DNA from: Microbacterium halotolerans
Lineage (GTDB): Bacteria; Actinomycetota; Actinomycetes; Actinomycetales; Microbacteriaceae
DNA: 64,000 nt
Direction of reading: 5' to 3'
Assembly: GCF_003569805.1 (NCBI RefSeq)
Contig: NZ_KZ984051.1
Coordinates: 62,001 to 126,000 of the forward strand
Made by a program: the position numbers and the translations under genes. Positions within the stretch are counted from its first letter, which is position 1. Every line of letters starts with the position of its first letter. A model generated the notes under the pieces. That model saw only the letters and a list, made by a program, of their open reading frames with translations. It did not search any database and had not been told where the DNA came from. Shown here one piece after another: positions 1 to 8,625 of the stretch.

Positions 1-314
1 GTGCTGACCACGGCCGAGCACACGACGGCGATCAGCGACAGCAGCAGCGTGGTGCCGATCCCCTCGAGCAGACGGGGCAGCGCCGACCGACCGAGGTTGT
101 CGGTGCCGAGCCAGAACGCGTTGGACGGGCGGTCGAAGCGCGCGCCGACGGTGTCGGTCGTCGAACCGGCGACGTCGGTGAACCACCCGAGCGCCGAGAG
201 CACGACGAACAGGCCGAGCACCGCCGTCGCGATGACGAGCACGAGGTCGACCCGCCGTCGCCGCCTGCGCCGCTGGGTCGGCATCACGGTTGTGGTCGCG
301 GGGGCTGCGGACAT
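1..314 (-). CDS. Peptide-type ABC transporter permease, DppC/OppC-like (partial)
   Basis: This is the N-terminal part (about 104 residues) of a second inner-membrane permease; the rest lies beyond the left edge. An Arg-rich start (TQRRRRRRVDL) is followed by a membrane segment near residues 20-40 and by a stretch ending in FWLGTDNLGRS. The pattern of a GTD-x-x-GR motif shortly after TM1 is characteristic of DppC/OppC subunits. Its ATG overlaps the stop of the upstream permease in an ATGA arrangement, so the two are translationally coupled. The ATPase genes of the transporter would be expected further left. The substrate cannot be told from this fragment; the neighbouring amine oxidase suggests peptides, amines or related nitrogen compounds. 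Confidence 0.85.
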   Translation of the reverse strand, partial: MSAAPATTTVMPTQRRRRRRRVDLVLVIATAVLGLFVVLSALGWFTDVAGSTTDTVGARFDRPSNAFWLGTDNLGRSALPRLLEGIGTTLLLSLIAVVCSAVVS

Positions 315-1273
315 CAGGCTCTCCTCCCTCTCAGGCGCGGATCGAGCCCCGCGGCGACGAGGTCGACGATGAGGTTGGCGACGATGAACACCACGGCGGC
401 GAGCAGCACGCCGGCCTGGATGATCGCGTAGTCGCGACGGCCGAGCGCCGTGATCAGGTAGGCGCCGATGCCCGGCACGTCGAAGATGCTCTCCACGATC
501 ACCGTGCCGCCCAGCAGCGTCGCCGTGATCGTGGCGAGCAGTGTGAGCACGGGAGGCATGGCGTTCCGGATGAGGTGGTGCCGCACGATGAACCACGATG
601 ACGACCCGCGTGCGACCGCGGCGCCGATGTGCGGTTCGACGAGCACGTTCATCACGGCGTCGCGGGTGTTGCGCGCGGTGATGGCCGCGCTCGGCACCGC
701 GAGCACGATGGTCGGCAGCACGAGGGAGCTCACGAACGCGGCGGGATCCGTGTCGAACGAACGGTAGCCGCCGACGGAGAGGCCGACCGCCAGCGACGAC
801 ACGGCGAAGACGACCAGACCGCCCAGCACGAAGTCGGGCACGCTGATGCCGAGCGCGCTGACGATGCGCCCGCCTGCGCCTCCGCCCCTGCGGCCGGAAC
901 GCAGCGCGGTGAGGAAGCCGAGCGGAATGCCGATGATCACCGTCAGCGCGATGGCACCGAGCGCGACGGTCGCCGTCACCGGCAGCCGCAGCGCGAACTC
1001 CTCCGCGATGGCGACGTCGGAGACGAACGACCGGCCAAGGTCGCCGGTGACCACGCCCATGATCCACTGCGCGAACTGCACGACGATGGGCTGGTCGAGC
1101 CCGGCCTCGGTCATCGCCGCCGCACGCTGCTCGGCGGTGGCGAGCGGACCGAGCGCGACGTCGACGTAGCTGCCGGGCATCAGCCGGACGGACGCGAAGA
1201 TCAGCACGCCGACGGCGAGCACCGTCGCGGCCGCGACGACGATGCGCCGCAGCGCCCACAGCACGACTGTCAT
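314..1273 (-). CDS. Peptide-type ABC transporter permease, DppB/OppB-like
   Basis: This 319-residue integral membrane protein has the DppB/OppB layout: an N-terminal membrane helix (residues 7-30), an extracytoplasmic loop with the family-typical segment VVQFAQWIMGVVTGDLGRSF, and five further helices. The coupling loop that contacts the ATPase is near residues 225-250 (ARGSSSWFIVRHHLIRNA). The length is usual for the family. It lies 23 bp after the substrate-binding protein gene and overlaps the next permease by 4 bp, giving the order binding protein, DppB, DppC. Operon membership places it under the palindromic operator found before the binding-protein gene. Confidence 0.9.
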   Translation of the reverse strand: MTVVLWALRRIVVAAATVLAVGVLIFASVRLMPGSYVDVALGPLATAEQRAAAMTEAGLDQPIVVQFAQWIMGVVTGDLGRSFVSDVAIAEEFALRLPVTATVALGAIALTVIIGIPLGFLTALRSGRRGGGAGGRIVSALGISVPDFVLGGLVVFAVSSLAVGLSVGGYRSFDTDPAAFVSSLVLPTIVLAVPSAAITARNTRDAVMNVLVEPHIGAAVARGSSSWFIVRHHLIRNAMPPVLTLLATITATLLGGTVIVESIFDVPGIGAYLITALGRRDYAIIQAGVLLAAVVFIVANLIVDLVAAGLDPRLRGRRA

Positions 1274-1296
1274 AGGAGAGCTCCGAAGTGTGGGCG

Positions 1297-2907
1297 CTAC
1301 TCGGCCGCGCGGTACTCGGTGATCGCGCGCAGCACGTTCCCGTAGCCCTCGTCGGCGAAGAGCGTGGGGCTGAGGCTGTCGGTGCGGTAGCCGATCTCGG
1401 TGGGACGCAGCACGAGCGGCACCGTCTCCGACTCCGCATCGACGCTCTCGCAGAGATCGGCGAAGAGGTCTGCCCGCTCAGCACCGGCCGGGGTCCGGGC
1501 CGCGTCGGCGATGAGAGCGCTGGTCTCGTCGGAGCCGACGTTGTACACGCTCGTGAAGCCGGCCAGCGACGGATTCCACCACGTGGTGACCATGGACGGG
1601 TCGGCGTAGCCGGAGAACCAGCTCAGCGCGAGGTCGAAGTCGGACGGGTCGGCGTACACGAGGCTGGAGTACGTCGCGTAGTCGTAGGACTCGATCGACA
1701 CCGTCACGCCGATCTCGGCGAGATTCTGCTGAATGACCTGAGCGATGTCGCTCAGCACGGCCTCGGAGTCGTACACGACGAGGTCGAGGTCGAGACCGCC
1801 GAGGTCGTCGATGACTGCCTTGGCGGTCTCGATCGAGGCCTGAGCGCTGGGAAGATCCTCCGCGACGCAGGCGTCGGGCAGCGTCGCCGGAGTGACGCCG
1901 GTCGCCTGGCTCGTCCCTCCGAGCACGAGCTCGTTGATCGCGTCACGATCGATCGCGGTGTTGATCGCGAATCGCACGTCCTCGTCCTGCAGAGCTGCGT
2001 CGCCCGCGATCGAGTTCATGACCAGGTAGTGGAAGTCGGTGTTCTGCTGGTTCACCACGGCCACATCCGAGGCGTCGGCCAGTGCGTCGGCCGAGTCGAC
2101 GGAGTTGAGCACGGCGAGATCGGCGCTGCCGTCGCGCAGCGCGGCCACGCGGGTCGACTCGTCGCCGACCACCTCGAGGCGCAGCCCCGAGAAGCCGAGC
2201 TCGGCGGCTGCCGGGTGGTGCTCGTTCGGCTCGAAGGTCCAGTACTCGTCCTGGCGGTGCTCGGCCACCACGAGCGGGCCGGTGCCGAGCATCTCCGCGG
2301 CGACGTCGATGTCGCCCGCGTCGATCTCCTGCATCGGCAGCACGGCGGCCGGCGTGTTCGCCAGCGCCGCGAGGAACGGCGTGTACGGCTCGGCCAGCGT
2401 GACGGTGACCTCTTCGTCGCCCGTCGCCTCGACCGAGCTGATCGGGCCGAGCTGGCCCGTCCACGTGGTCGGGGTGTCGATGAGCCGCTGCAGGCTGCCA
2501 GCGACGTCGTCGACCGTCATGTCACGTCCGTTCGAGAACGTCGCCTCGGTGTCGAGCTGGAAGACGTACTCCGTGTCGCTCGGCTGATCCCATGAGGCTG
2601 CAAGACCCGGCTGGACCTCGAGGTTCTCGTCGATCGTGGTGAGAGTCTCGTAGACCAGGCCCTCGACCATCCAGCCGCGGGCGGCCGACGCGGCCTGCGG
2701 ATCGAGGCCGCCGACCTCGTCGACGTCGTAGTCGACCTGCACGGTGAGCTCGCCGCCTGCGGCGAAGTCGGCGTCGGCCACGGCGAGGTAGCCGGGCTCG
2801 ACCTCGTCGGCCGACCCTCCGCCGCCGGTGGGATCTGCGGGTGCGCCGCACGCGGTGAGGCCGACGGCCGCGACCGCGGTGAGTGCGAGGAAAGCGCGCT
2901 TCTTCAT
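1297..2907 (-). CDS. ABC transporter substrate-binding lipoprotein, peptide/nickel type (SBP family 5)
   Basis: This 536-residue secreted lipoprotein captures the ligand for the adjacent permeases. The N-terminus MKKRAFLALTAVAAVG runs into an LTAC lipobox with the lipidated cysteine at residue 20, followed by a Gly/Ser linker. The mature part has the SBP family 5 pattern, including a DPQAASAARGWMVEGLVYETL segment near residues 65-85. The ATG at 2907 is chosen because a GAAGGAG ribosome-binding site lies 4 bases upstream and the signal peptide starts there; a longer reading upstream would bury the signal peptide. A near-copy of the LacI-type palindrome lies 46-65 bases upstream of this start. 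The ligand is not identifiable; amines or short peptides are inferred from the neighbours. Confidence 0.9.
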   Translation of the reverse strand: MKKRAFLALTAVAAVGLTACGAPADPTGGGGSADEVEPGYLAVADADFAAGGELTVQVDYDVDEVGGLDPQAASAARGWMVEGLVYETLTTIDENLEVQPGLAASWDQPSDTEYVFQLDTEATFSNGRDMTVDDVAGSLQRLIDTPTTWTGQLGPISSVEATGDEEVTVTLAEPYTPFLAALANTPAAVLPMQEIDAGDIDVAAEMLGTGPLVVAEHRQDEYWTFEPNEHHPAAAELGFSGLRLEVVGDESTRVAALRDGSADLAVLNSVDSADALADASDVAVVNQQNTDFHYLVMNSIAGDAALQDEDVRFAINTAIDRDAINELVLGGTSQATGVTPATLPDACVAEDLPSAQASIETAKAVIDDLGGLDLDLVVYDSEAVLSDIAQVIQQNLAEIGVTVSIESYDYATYSSLVYADPSDFDLALSWFSGYADPSMVTTWWNPSLAGFTSVYNVGSDETSALIADAARTPAGAERADLFADLCESVDAESETVPLVLRPTEIGYRTDSLSPTLFADEGYGNVLRAITEYRAAE

Positions 2908-2952
2908 GAGGCTCCTTCGGGAATGGGCCGGTTCATATCGGCCCCGGTCGGG

Positions 2953-2972
2953 TTGCAGGAACGTTCCGGCAT
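2953..2972. promoter_or_regulatory. Putative LacI-family operator before the binding-protein gene
   Basis: The sequence TTGCAGGAACGTTCCGGCAT matches 18 of 20 positions of the perfect palindrome at 5117-5136, with the same central CG. Similarity continues on one side (GT.GGGA.G). It sits in the 137-bp gap before the importer genes, so the importer probably has its own promoter controlled by the regulator at 5211-6218. Confidence 0.7.
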
Positions 2973-3044
2973 TGTTGGGAAGGTACAAGCCGAACGGGCC
3001 GGGCACAAGCCCCCACAGCATCTCGAAACACAGATTTCACAGTT

Positions 3045-5048
3045 TCAGCCGTGGCCATGACCGCCCGCCCCGCATCCGTGCGCCTGTGCACCGTCCGCCT
3101 CGCCGTGCCCGGATGTCCCGCACCCGCAGACGCCGTGCGACGCGGTCGTCGCCGGCACGTCGAGCGTCGGATTCCGATCGAAGAACCCGTATGGCGCGAA
3201 GCTGAACCCCGTCGTGTCGACGGGCATGATCGGCCAGTCCTCGAGCCGCGGGAAGTGGGTGAGGCCGAACGTGTGCCACAGCACGAGCCGCTCACCGTCG
3301 ATGCCCTCGTCGTCGGCGATGTAGGAGGGCAGACCGCCGCCCGGCGCGCTCTGATTGACGATGGCCCCGGCTGGGTAGCGCTCGTCTGCGTGGTACGCGG
3401 TGACCCAGAGATGGTCGGCGGCGAATGCGGCGCGCTGGGCGATCACGGAGCCCTCCGCGGCGAGCAGCACCGGCCTGCCCTCCGGCTGGAGCACGTACGC
3501 GACGGGCTCGCCCATCCGATTGCGCGCATCGGGGTTCGACACGTGCCAGGTGCGGTCGACGGATGCGTCGGCGTGCCGCCTGCCCTCCTGCTCGGTTCGC
3601 AGCCGGGTGGCACGATTCGCGATCGCGTTCCCCCACGGGTTGTCCGGCCCGGTCGGCACGCGCACCACGTCCACCTCGTCGACGCTCGCGCGCTCCCCGT
3701 CGACGGCGACGTCGAGCCGCGCACAGAAGAGGTGCTGGTGGTAGGGCGCGGCGAGGCCGGGGGCGAGCTGGGAGGCGTAGTCGCTGGTGCGCTCGTCGTA
3801 CGCGGCGGTGAAGACGAGGCCGGTGGCCTTCGCCTCGAACTCGATGCGGCCGTCGAGGTACAGGTACCAGTAGAAGCCGTAGTCGTAGTTGCCGACGGTG
3901 GTGAAGAACGACACCACGAGCCGGCGCTGTCGGCGCACGTCGGTGGTGCCGGTGAACTGCTCGGTGTGCTTCCACAGGATGCCGGCGTCCTCCTCGTGGA
4001 TGCACACGGCGTTGCGCAGCTCTCGCACACCGCCTGACGCATCGGGGATCACCGCGTCGAGGTACGCGATCTCGCCGAGGCAGTCGCAGCCGAGCTCGAG
4101 CGAGTTCGCCAGGCGGCCGAGCATGTACTCTCCGGTGTCGAAGTAGTTCTGCCAGAACCGCACGGGGCCCGGATCGCCGTAGGGCACGAGCATCTCGGCG
4201 ATCGATGCGCGGTTCAGGATCGGACGCCGCCTGCCGGCGTCCTCGAAGCCGATGTCCTGCAGGATGAGCCCCTCGCGCATGTCGAACGCGACACGCAGCG
4301 ACCATTTCTCCCATGTCAGCTCATCGCCGTCTATCCGGAAGCTCGGTCCCTCCGGCTGGGTGATCTCGATCGGCTTCTGCGTCGTGCGCTCGGGACCGAA
4401 GGCGCCCGGGACGTGGTAGTCGCCGTGCTCCTGCGGAATCGCCGGCTGGTGCGTGTCGACGATCTCGACCACCTCGGCCGCGGCGAGGTCCACCACGGCG
4501 AGCAGGCCGTCGATCGGATGCGCCCACGGCATCGACTCCGGCGTCGGCTGGTGGTGCGCGAGCACGCGCGCCAGCCGCTTTCCGGCCAGCTCGGGCCTGT
4601 CGTACCGCCCCGCGCTGAGACCGGCGAGTGCCACCGTCGACGGGTCGTCGATGCCGCGCCTGCGCAGCGCAGCCGCCCAGCCCTCGTCAGCACCGAGCAC
4701 CTCGCGCAGGAGCACGTGCTCCTCGCTGAGCAGGGGCACCTGCCCCTCATCGATCGGATCGATGCCCCTCGTCGAGACGACCGCGCCCGACCCCAGGTCG
4801 ACGACAGCCTCCAGCCCGGTCGCCCCGTCGAGCAGCTGCGCGAGGGCACAGCGCCCTGCCAGCGCGTCGGCTCGGCGATCGGGCTCTGCGACGCCGAGAT
4901 ACGCGATCCGGCGCTCGTCGTTCAGCACGCCCTCCGCGCGGAGGATCTCGCCGACGCGTTCGACCTCGAGCCTGCTCAGTGACGCGAAGGGGGTGCGCTC
5001 GTCTCCGATCACACCCGCCGATCTCGTGGTCGCACAGTTGCAGGCCAT
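3045..5048 (-). CDS. Copper-containing primary-amine oxidase with His/Cys-rich tail
   Basis: The enzyme oxidatively deaminates primary amines to aldehydes with release of ammonia and hydrogen peroxide. The 667-residue protein carries the topaquinone motif NYDYG (modified tyrosine Y388), the catalytic-base region YFDTGEY (D304), and copper ligands H437 and H439 (HQH) and H598 (THFPR). All these positions are shifted by six from those I recall for the Arthrobacter globiformis enzyme, which supports the start at 5048 (GGAG four bases upstream) over an ATG at 5114. The last 31 residues are unusual: five His and three Cys among Gly. No signal peptide is seen, so it is probably cytoplasmic. It diverges from the LacI-type gene, with a perfect palindrome between them. 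Confidence 0.93.
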   Translation of the reverse strand: MACNCATTRSAGVIGDERTPFASLSRLEVERVGEILRAEGVLNDERRIAYLGVAEPDRRADALAGRCALAQLLDGATGLEAVVDLGSGAVVSTRGIDPIDEGQVPLLSEEHVLLREVLGADEGWAAALRRRGIDDPSTVALAGLSAGRYDRPELAGKRLARVLAHHQPTPESMPWAHPIDGLLAVVDLAAAEVVEIVDTHQPAIPQEHGDYHVPGAFGPERTTQKPIEITQPEGPSFRIDGDELTWEKWSLRVAFDMREGLILQDIGFEDAGRRRPILNRASIAEMLVPYGDPGPVRFWQNYFDTGEYMLGRLANSLELGCDCLGEIAYLDAVIPDASGGVRELRNAVCIHEEDAGILWKHTEQFTGTTDVRRQRRLVVSFFTTVGNYDYGFYWYLYLDGRIEFEAKATGLVFTAAYDERTSDYASQLAPGLAAPYHQHLFCARLDVAVDGERASVDEVDVVRVPTGPDNPWGNAIANRATRLRTEQEGRRHADASVDRTWHVSNPDARNRMGEPVAYVLQPEGRPVLLAAEGSVIAQRAAFAADHLWVTAYHADERYPAGAIVNQSAPGGGLPSYIADDEGIDGERLVLWHTFGLTHFPRLEDWPIMPVDTTGFSFAPYGFFDRNPTLDVPATTASHGVCGCGTSGHGEADGAQAHGCGAGGHGHG

Positions 5049-5116
5049 GTCGCTCCATCCGCAGTGATCCGTCGTCTCTCGCGCCGATCGGTTCGTCGAT
5101 CGATGCGAGCCCATAA

Positions 5117-5136
5117 ATGCCGGAACGTTCCGGCAT
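5117..5136. promoter_or_regulatory. Perfect 20-bp palindrome, putative LacI-family operator
   Basis: The sequence ATGCCGGAACGTTCCGGCAT is self-complementary over all 20 bases with a central CG, the usual form of a LacI-family operator. It lies 69 bases before the amine oxidase start and 75 bases before the regulator start, so it could control both divergent units. Confidence 0.8.
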
Positions 5137-5210
5137 GGTGGGGATGCTACGCGATGTTCGCGCGTTCCGCCAGGACGATCCCGCCGATCCGGTGTGCAAG
5201 AATCGCCCCC

Positions 5211-6218
5211 ATGCGCGATTCCGGACGACCAACACTCATCGACGTCGCCAAGCGCGCCGGCGTCGGAAAGACGACGGCGTCCGACGCCCTGTCCGGCCGC
5301 GGCCGCATCTCGGAGGCCACCAGGGACGCGGTGCTCACGGCCGCGTCAGATCTCGGCTATGCGCCGAACACGGCGGCTCAGCACCTGAGGCATTCGGCGA
5401 CGGGGACGCTGGCGATCATCCTGCCCGAGGTGTCGGCGCGGTCCGCGTACTACATGACCTTCGCCTTCGGCGTGATCAGCGCCGCGGCGCGCGCCGACTA
5501 CGACGTCACGGTCGTGACGCGCCCGCAGGGGCAGCAGCGACCGCGACGCCTGCGCGCGGACGGCATCATCATCGCCGACCCCCGCAGGGGCGACCCGGTT
5601 GCGGAGCAGCTGATCGCCGAACCGACGCCGGTCGTCACGACGGAGCATGTGCTCGAGGGTCCGAAGCCGGATGGCGTGGTCTACTCGGATCACGCGGCGG
5701 CGATGACCCAGCTGATGGCGCACCTCGACGGCACCAGGTTCGCCCGCCCCGCCCTGATCGTCGCAGCCGACGACACCGACTGGTCGGCGTCGCTCGCGCA
5801 CGCGTTCCGCGAAGGCTGCACGGCGCGCGGCGTCGAGCCGATCATCCGGTACACCTCGTTCGAGGCGCCGTCCCATCAGGTGCGCGAGACGACCGAGCGG
5901 CTGCTCGCCGATCATCCGGATGTCGATGCGGTCGTCGTCGGCCCGGACGGCGGCGCCGTGGAGGTGCTGTCCGTGCTCAACCGCTCCGGCCTCGTCGCCG
6001 GTCGCGACATCGCCGTGGCGTCGTGCGTGGACTATCCGGCGCTGCAGTTCGTCGAGCCGCCCGTCACGGCGGTCGATCTGCGCCCGCACGCCGCGGGCGT
6101 GGCCGCGGCAGAGCTGATCCTCGATCTCATCGGCGGGAAGGCTGAGGCGCCGGTCGAGCGGGAGCACCCGATCGCCGTCGTCGGACGGGCGTCGACGCAG
6201 GAGGCGGTGGCGCGATGA
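5211..6218 (+). CDS. LacI-family transcriptional regulator
   Basis: This 335-residue protein has a LacI-type helix-turn-helix at residues 6-55 (TLIDVAKRAGVGKTTASDAL) with a hinge helix (AAQHLRH), followed by a periplasmic-binding-protein-like effector domain. It should bind a palindromic operator as a dimer and release it on binding a small ligand. The ATG at 5211 is the only one that places the HTH directly at the N-terminus. There is no good ribosome-binding site, but AAGAAT 8 bases upstream could be a -10 box of a leaderless transcript. The stop overlaps the CoA-transferase start by 4 bp. Context suggests the ligand is an amine-pathway intermediate rather than a sugar; that is inference. 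Confidence 0.9.
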   Translation: MRDSGRPTLIDVAKRAGVGKTTASDALSGRGRISEATRDAVLTAASDLGYAPNTAAQHLRHSATGTLAIILPEVSARSAYYMTFAFGVISAAARADYDVTVVTRPQGQQRPRRLRADGIIIADPRRGDPVAEQLIAEPTPVVTTEHVLEGPKPDGVVYSDHAAAMTQLMAHLDGTRFARPALIVAADDTDWSASLAHAFREGCTARGVEPIIRYTSFEAPSHQVRETTERLLADHPDVDAVVVGPDGGAVEVLSVLNRSGLVAGRDIAVASCVDYPALQFVEPPVTAVDLRPHAAGVAAAELILDLIGGKAEAPVEREHPIAVVGRASTQEAVAR

Positions 6219-7366
6219 CCTCGGCACCCCTCGAAGGCATCCTGGTCGCCGATTTCTCGCGCGTGCTCGCCGGGCCGCTGGCCACGATGACGCTCGCGGA
6301 TCTGGGGGCGCGCGTGATCAAGGTCGAACGCCCCGGCGCCGGGGACGACACCCGTGCGTGGGGACCGCCGTACAGCGAGCACGCGGCAACGTACTTCGAG
6401 GGCGTCAATCGGAACAAGGAGTCGGTCGCGCTCGATCTGAAGGACGAATACGATCTCGAGCGGGCGAGGAGGCTGGCCGCACGAGCCGACGTCGTCATCG
6501 AGAACTTCCTCCCCGGCACGATGGACCGGATGGGGCTGGGCTACGACGACGTCTCAGGCGCCAACCCGTCGATCGTGTACGCCTCGATCACGGGCTTCGG
6601 TTCGGCCGGCGGCGCTCGCCTGGCCGGGTACGACTTCGTGGTGCAGGCGCTCGGCGGGCTGATGCACATCACGGGCGAGCCGGAGGGCGACCCGATGAAG
6701 GCCGGCGTCGCCGTGGTCGACGTGCTGACGGGCAAGGACGCGACGATCGGCATCCTCGCCGCGCTGCGCCGCCGCGAGCGCGACGGCTCCGGTGCCAGGC
6801 TGGAGATCTCGCTGCTGAGCAGCCTGCAGGGGGCGCTGGCGAATCAGGCATCGGCTCATCTCGGCGCAGGCGCCTCCCCATCGCGGCTCGGGAACGTGCA
6901 TCCGTCGATCGCCCCTTACGAGCTGCTGCGCTGCGCCGACGGCCCGCTCGCCGTCGCGTGCGGGAACGACCGCCAGTTCGCGAAGCTGGCGGTCGCGATC
7001 GGCGCACCGCAGCTCGCGGACGACGACCGCTTCCGCACCAACGCCCTGCGCGTGGCGCACCGGGGTGAGCTGCGCGAGGCGCTCGAGGACGCCCTGGCAC
7101 GCGAGACGGCCGCGCACTGGCAGGCGACGCTGAGCGCGGCAGGAGTTCCGGCCGGCCAGGCGGGCGATATCGCAGATGGAATCGCCTACGCCGAGCGGCT
7201 CGGCCTCGATCCGACCATCGAGGTCACCGGTGCCGACGGCGCGTCGCACGGCAGACAGGTGCGCCATCCGGTGCTGTGGCAGCCGCGGTTCGAGCCTCCC
7301 GCGAAGGCCTCGCCGCGCCTGGACGAGCACGGCGACGACGTCAGGGCGTGGCTCGACAGAGTCTGA
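6215..7366 (+). CDS. CaiB/BaiF-type (family III) CoA-transferase
   Basis: Family III CoA-transferases move CoA between carboxylic acids through an enzyme aspartyl-CoA thioester. The 383-residue protein has the N-terminal signature GILVADFSRVLAGPLATM and ADLGARVIKVERPG, and the catalytic aspartate at D169 in VAVVDVLTG, the same number as in formyl-CoA transferase as I recall it. It is translationally coupled to the LacI-type gene by a 4-bp overlap. The glutaryl-CoA dehydrogenase nearby makes a glutarate or succinate CoA-transferase role attractive, because the human enzyme of that activity belongs to this family. Other dicarboxylates or carnitine-like acids remain possible. Confidence 0.88.
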   Translation: MTSAPLEGILVADFSRVLAGPLATMTLADLGARVIKVERPGAGDDTRAWGPPYSEHAATYFEGVNRNKESVALDLKDEYDLERARRLAARADVVIENFLPGTMDRMGLGYDDVSGANPSIVYASITGFGSAGGARLAGYDFVVQALGGLMHITGEPEGDPMKAGVAVVDVLTGKDATIGILAALRRRERDGSGARLEISLLSSLQGALANQASAHLGAGASPSRLGNVHPSIAPYELLRCADGPLAVACGNDRQFAKLAVAIGAPQLADDDRFRTNALRVAHRGELREALEDALARETAAHWQATLSAAGVPAGQAGDIADGIAYAERLGLDPTIEVTGADGASHGRQVRHPVLWQPRFEPPAKASPRLDEHGDDVRAWLDRV

Positions 7367-7393
7367 TCGGCGCGGCAGGAGCACCTGCGATCG

Positions 7394-8524
7394 TCACATC
7401 TCGCGCAGCGCGAGCCAGAGCGATGCGGACACGTCGGGATCGGGCAGCGGGCGCCCGATGATCTCCTCCGCGTGCGCGATCCGCGATCGCACGGTGTTCC
7501 GGTGCACGCCGAGCGACCGCGCGGTCTGCTCCCAGCTCTGCCCGCCCCTGAGGTGCTCGGCGACCGTGTCGATGAGCGGACCGCGGGCCACCGCGAGATC
7601 GTCCACCCAGCGCGTGACGTGCTCCGCGTCGACGGGCGGACGCTGGCGGCGTCTGCGGGCGACGAAGCCGGCCGCCTCGATGTGGCCGGCCCCGACGAGG
7701 TCGGCGATCACCTCGTCGATGCCCCGTCCGGCATCCGGTTCGACCTCTTCTCGACCGGCGAGCGCCGTTTCGAGCGCCGCCTGCGCCGTCACGACGAGCA
7801 GTCGGTCCTCAGCGGAGAGCGGTCGTCCCGCGCCGACGGCGAGCGCGCCTGCCTGCACGACGGGGTACGCGACGACGTCGTGACCGCTGACCCCGAACGT
7901 CGCAGCTGCGAGCTCGGTGCCGGCGAACAGTCGTCGCGCCTCCGTGCGCACCGCGGGCAGCAGCCCCGAGCGCGATGCGGGCCATCCGGTCGGCTCCGCC
8001 GCGTCGTCGTGCGGGAGGAAAGCGGCCCAGCCGCCCAGCGCCTGTGCCACGATCCGCACGATCTGCGCCGCCGGATCGTCCGCAGCGATCGCCCGCACGA
8101 TCCGCGACTGGGCGCTCAGCGACTGCACCGCGGCCGTGCGGTCGGTTCCGGCGACGAGCGACCAGTACGCGCGCGTCACCCGCTGGAACGGTTCCTCGGG
8201 CGGGACCACCAGCAGTGGCACGCCTGCACGTCGGCAGGCCTCGCGCAGACCGTCCGATGCCTCGTCGATGCCCTGCCCGAGCCCCACCACGATCCCGGCC
8301 GCGTCGATCCGCGCAAGACGATCGACGTACGGGGCCGGCCGCTCGCCGTGCACGGTGAACGGCACGCCCGTGGTGAGCACGAGCTCGCCGCCGTCGAGGA
8401 ACGTCGTCGGATCGACCAGCTCCGAGACGTGCACTCCCCTGACCTGCGGGGAGGGAAGCGGAAGCGGATCGACGGGGAGCAGCGCGCTGCCCGCCTCCGT
8501 CACGAGCTGCGCGAGGGACACCAT
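7394..8524 (-). CDS. PucR-family transcriptional regulator
   Basis: This 376-residue protein has the PucR architecture: an N-terminal PucR domain with the segment TFLDGGELVLTTGVPF (about residues 38-53), a poorly conserved GGDEF-like middle region, and a C-terminal HTH_30 domain (SWEQTARSLGVHRNTVRSRI, about residues 326-345). PucR-like proteins usually control neighbouring catabolic genes in response to the substrate. It is divergent from the aminotransferase gene, with two 15-bp direct repeats in the 101-bp gap that are the likely binding sites. The start at 8524 gives the usual N-terminus of the domain. Confidence 0.88.
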   Translation of the reverse strand: MVSLAQLVTEAGSALLPVDPLPLPSPQVRGVHVSELVDPTTFLDGGELVLTTGVPFTVHGERPAPYVDRLARIDAAGIVVGLGQGIDEASDGLREACRRAGVPLLVVPPEEPFQRVTRAYWSLVAGTDRTAAVQSLSAQSRIVRAIAADDPAAQIVRIVAQALGGWAAFLPHDDAAEPTGWPASRSGLLPAVRTEARRLFAGTELAAATFGVSGHDVVAYPVVQAGALAVGAGRPLSAEDRLLVVTAQAALETALAGREEVEPDAGRGIDEVIADLVGAGHIEAAGFVARRRRQRPPVDAEHVTRWVDDLAVARGPLIDTVAEHLRGGQSWEQTARSLGVHRNTVRSRIAHAEEIIGRPLPDPDVSASLWLALREM

Positions 8525-8546
8525 CCGGTCATTCTGTCCTAAGACA

Positions 8547-8591
8547 GGATGTAATATCCATATTCCTCACGGTTTGGGATGTTCTATCCAT
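8547..8591. promoter_or_regulatory. Two 15-bp direct repeats, putative PucR-type binding sites
   Basis: GGATGTAATATCCAT (8547-8561) and GGATGTTCTATCCAT (8577-8591) differ at two bases and start exactly 30 bp apart, about three helical turns. Each copy has GGAT and ATCC in inverted orientation. They fill the divergent promoter region between the PucR-type gene and the aminotransferase. A separate small palindrome, CTGTC-CTAA-GACAG, lies at 8534-8547. Confidence 0.7.
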
Positions 8592-8625
8592 TCCGGACGC
8601 GATGCACCGCGCATAGCGTGGCGGC

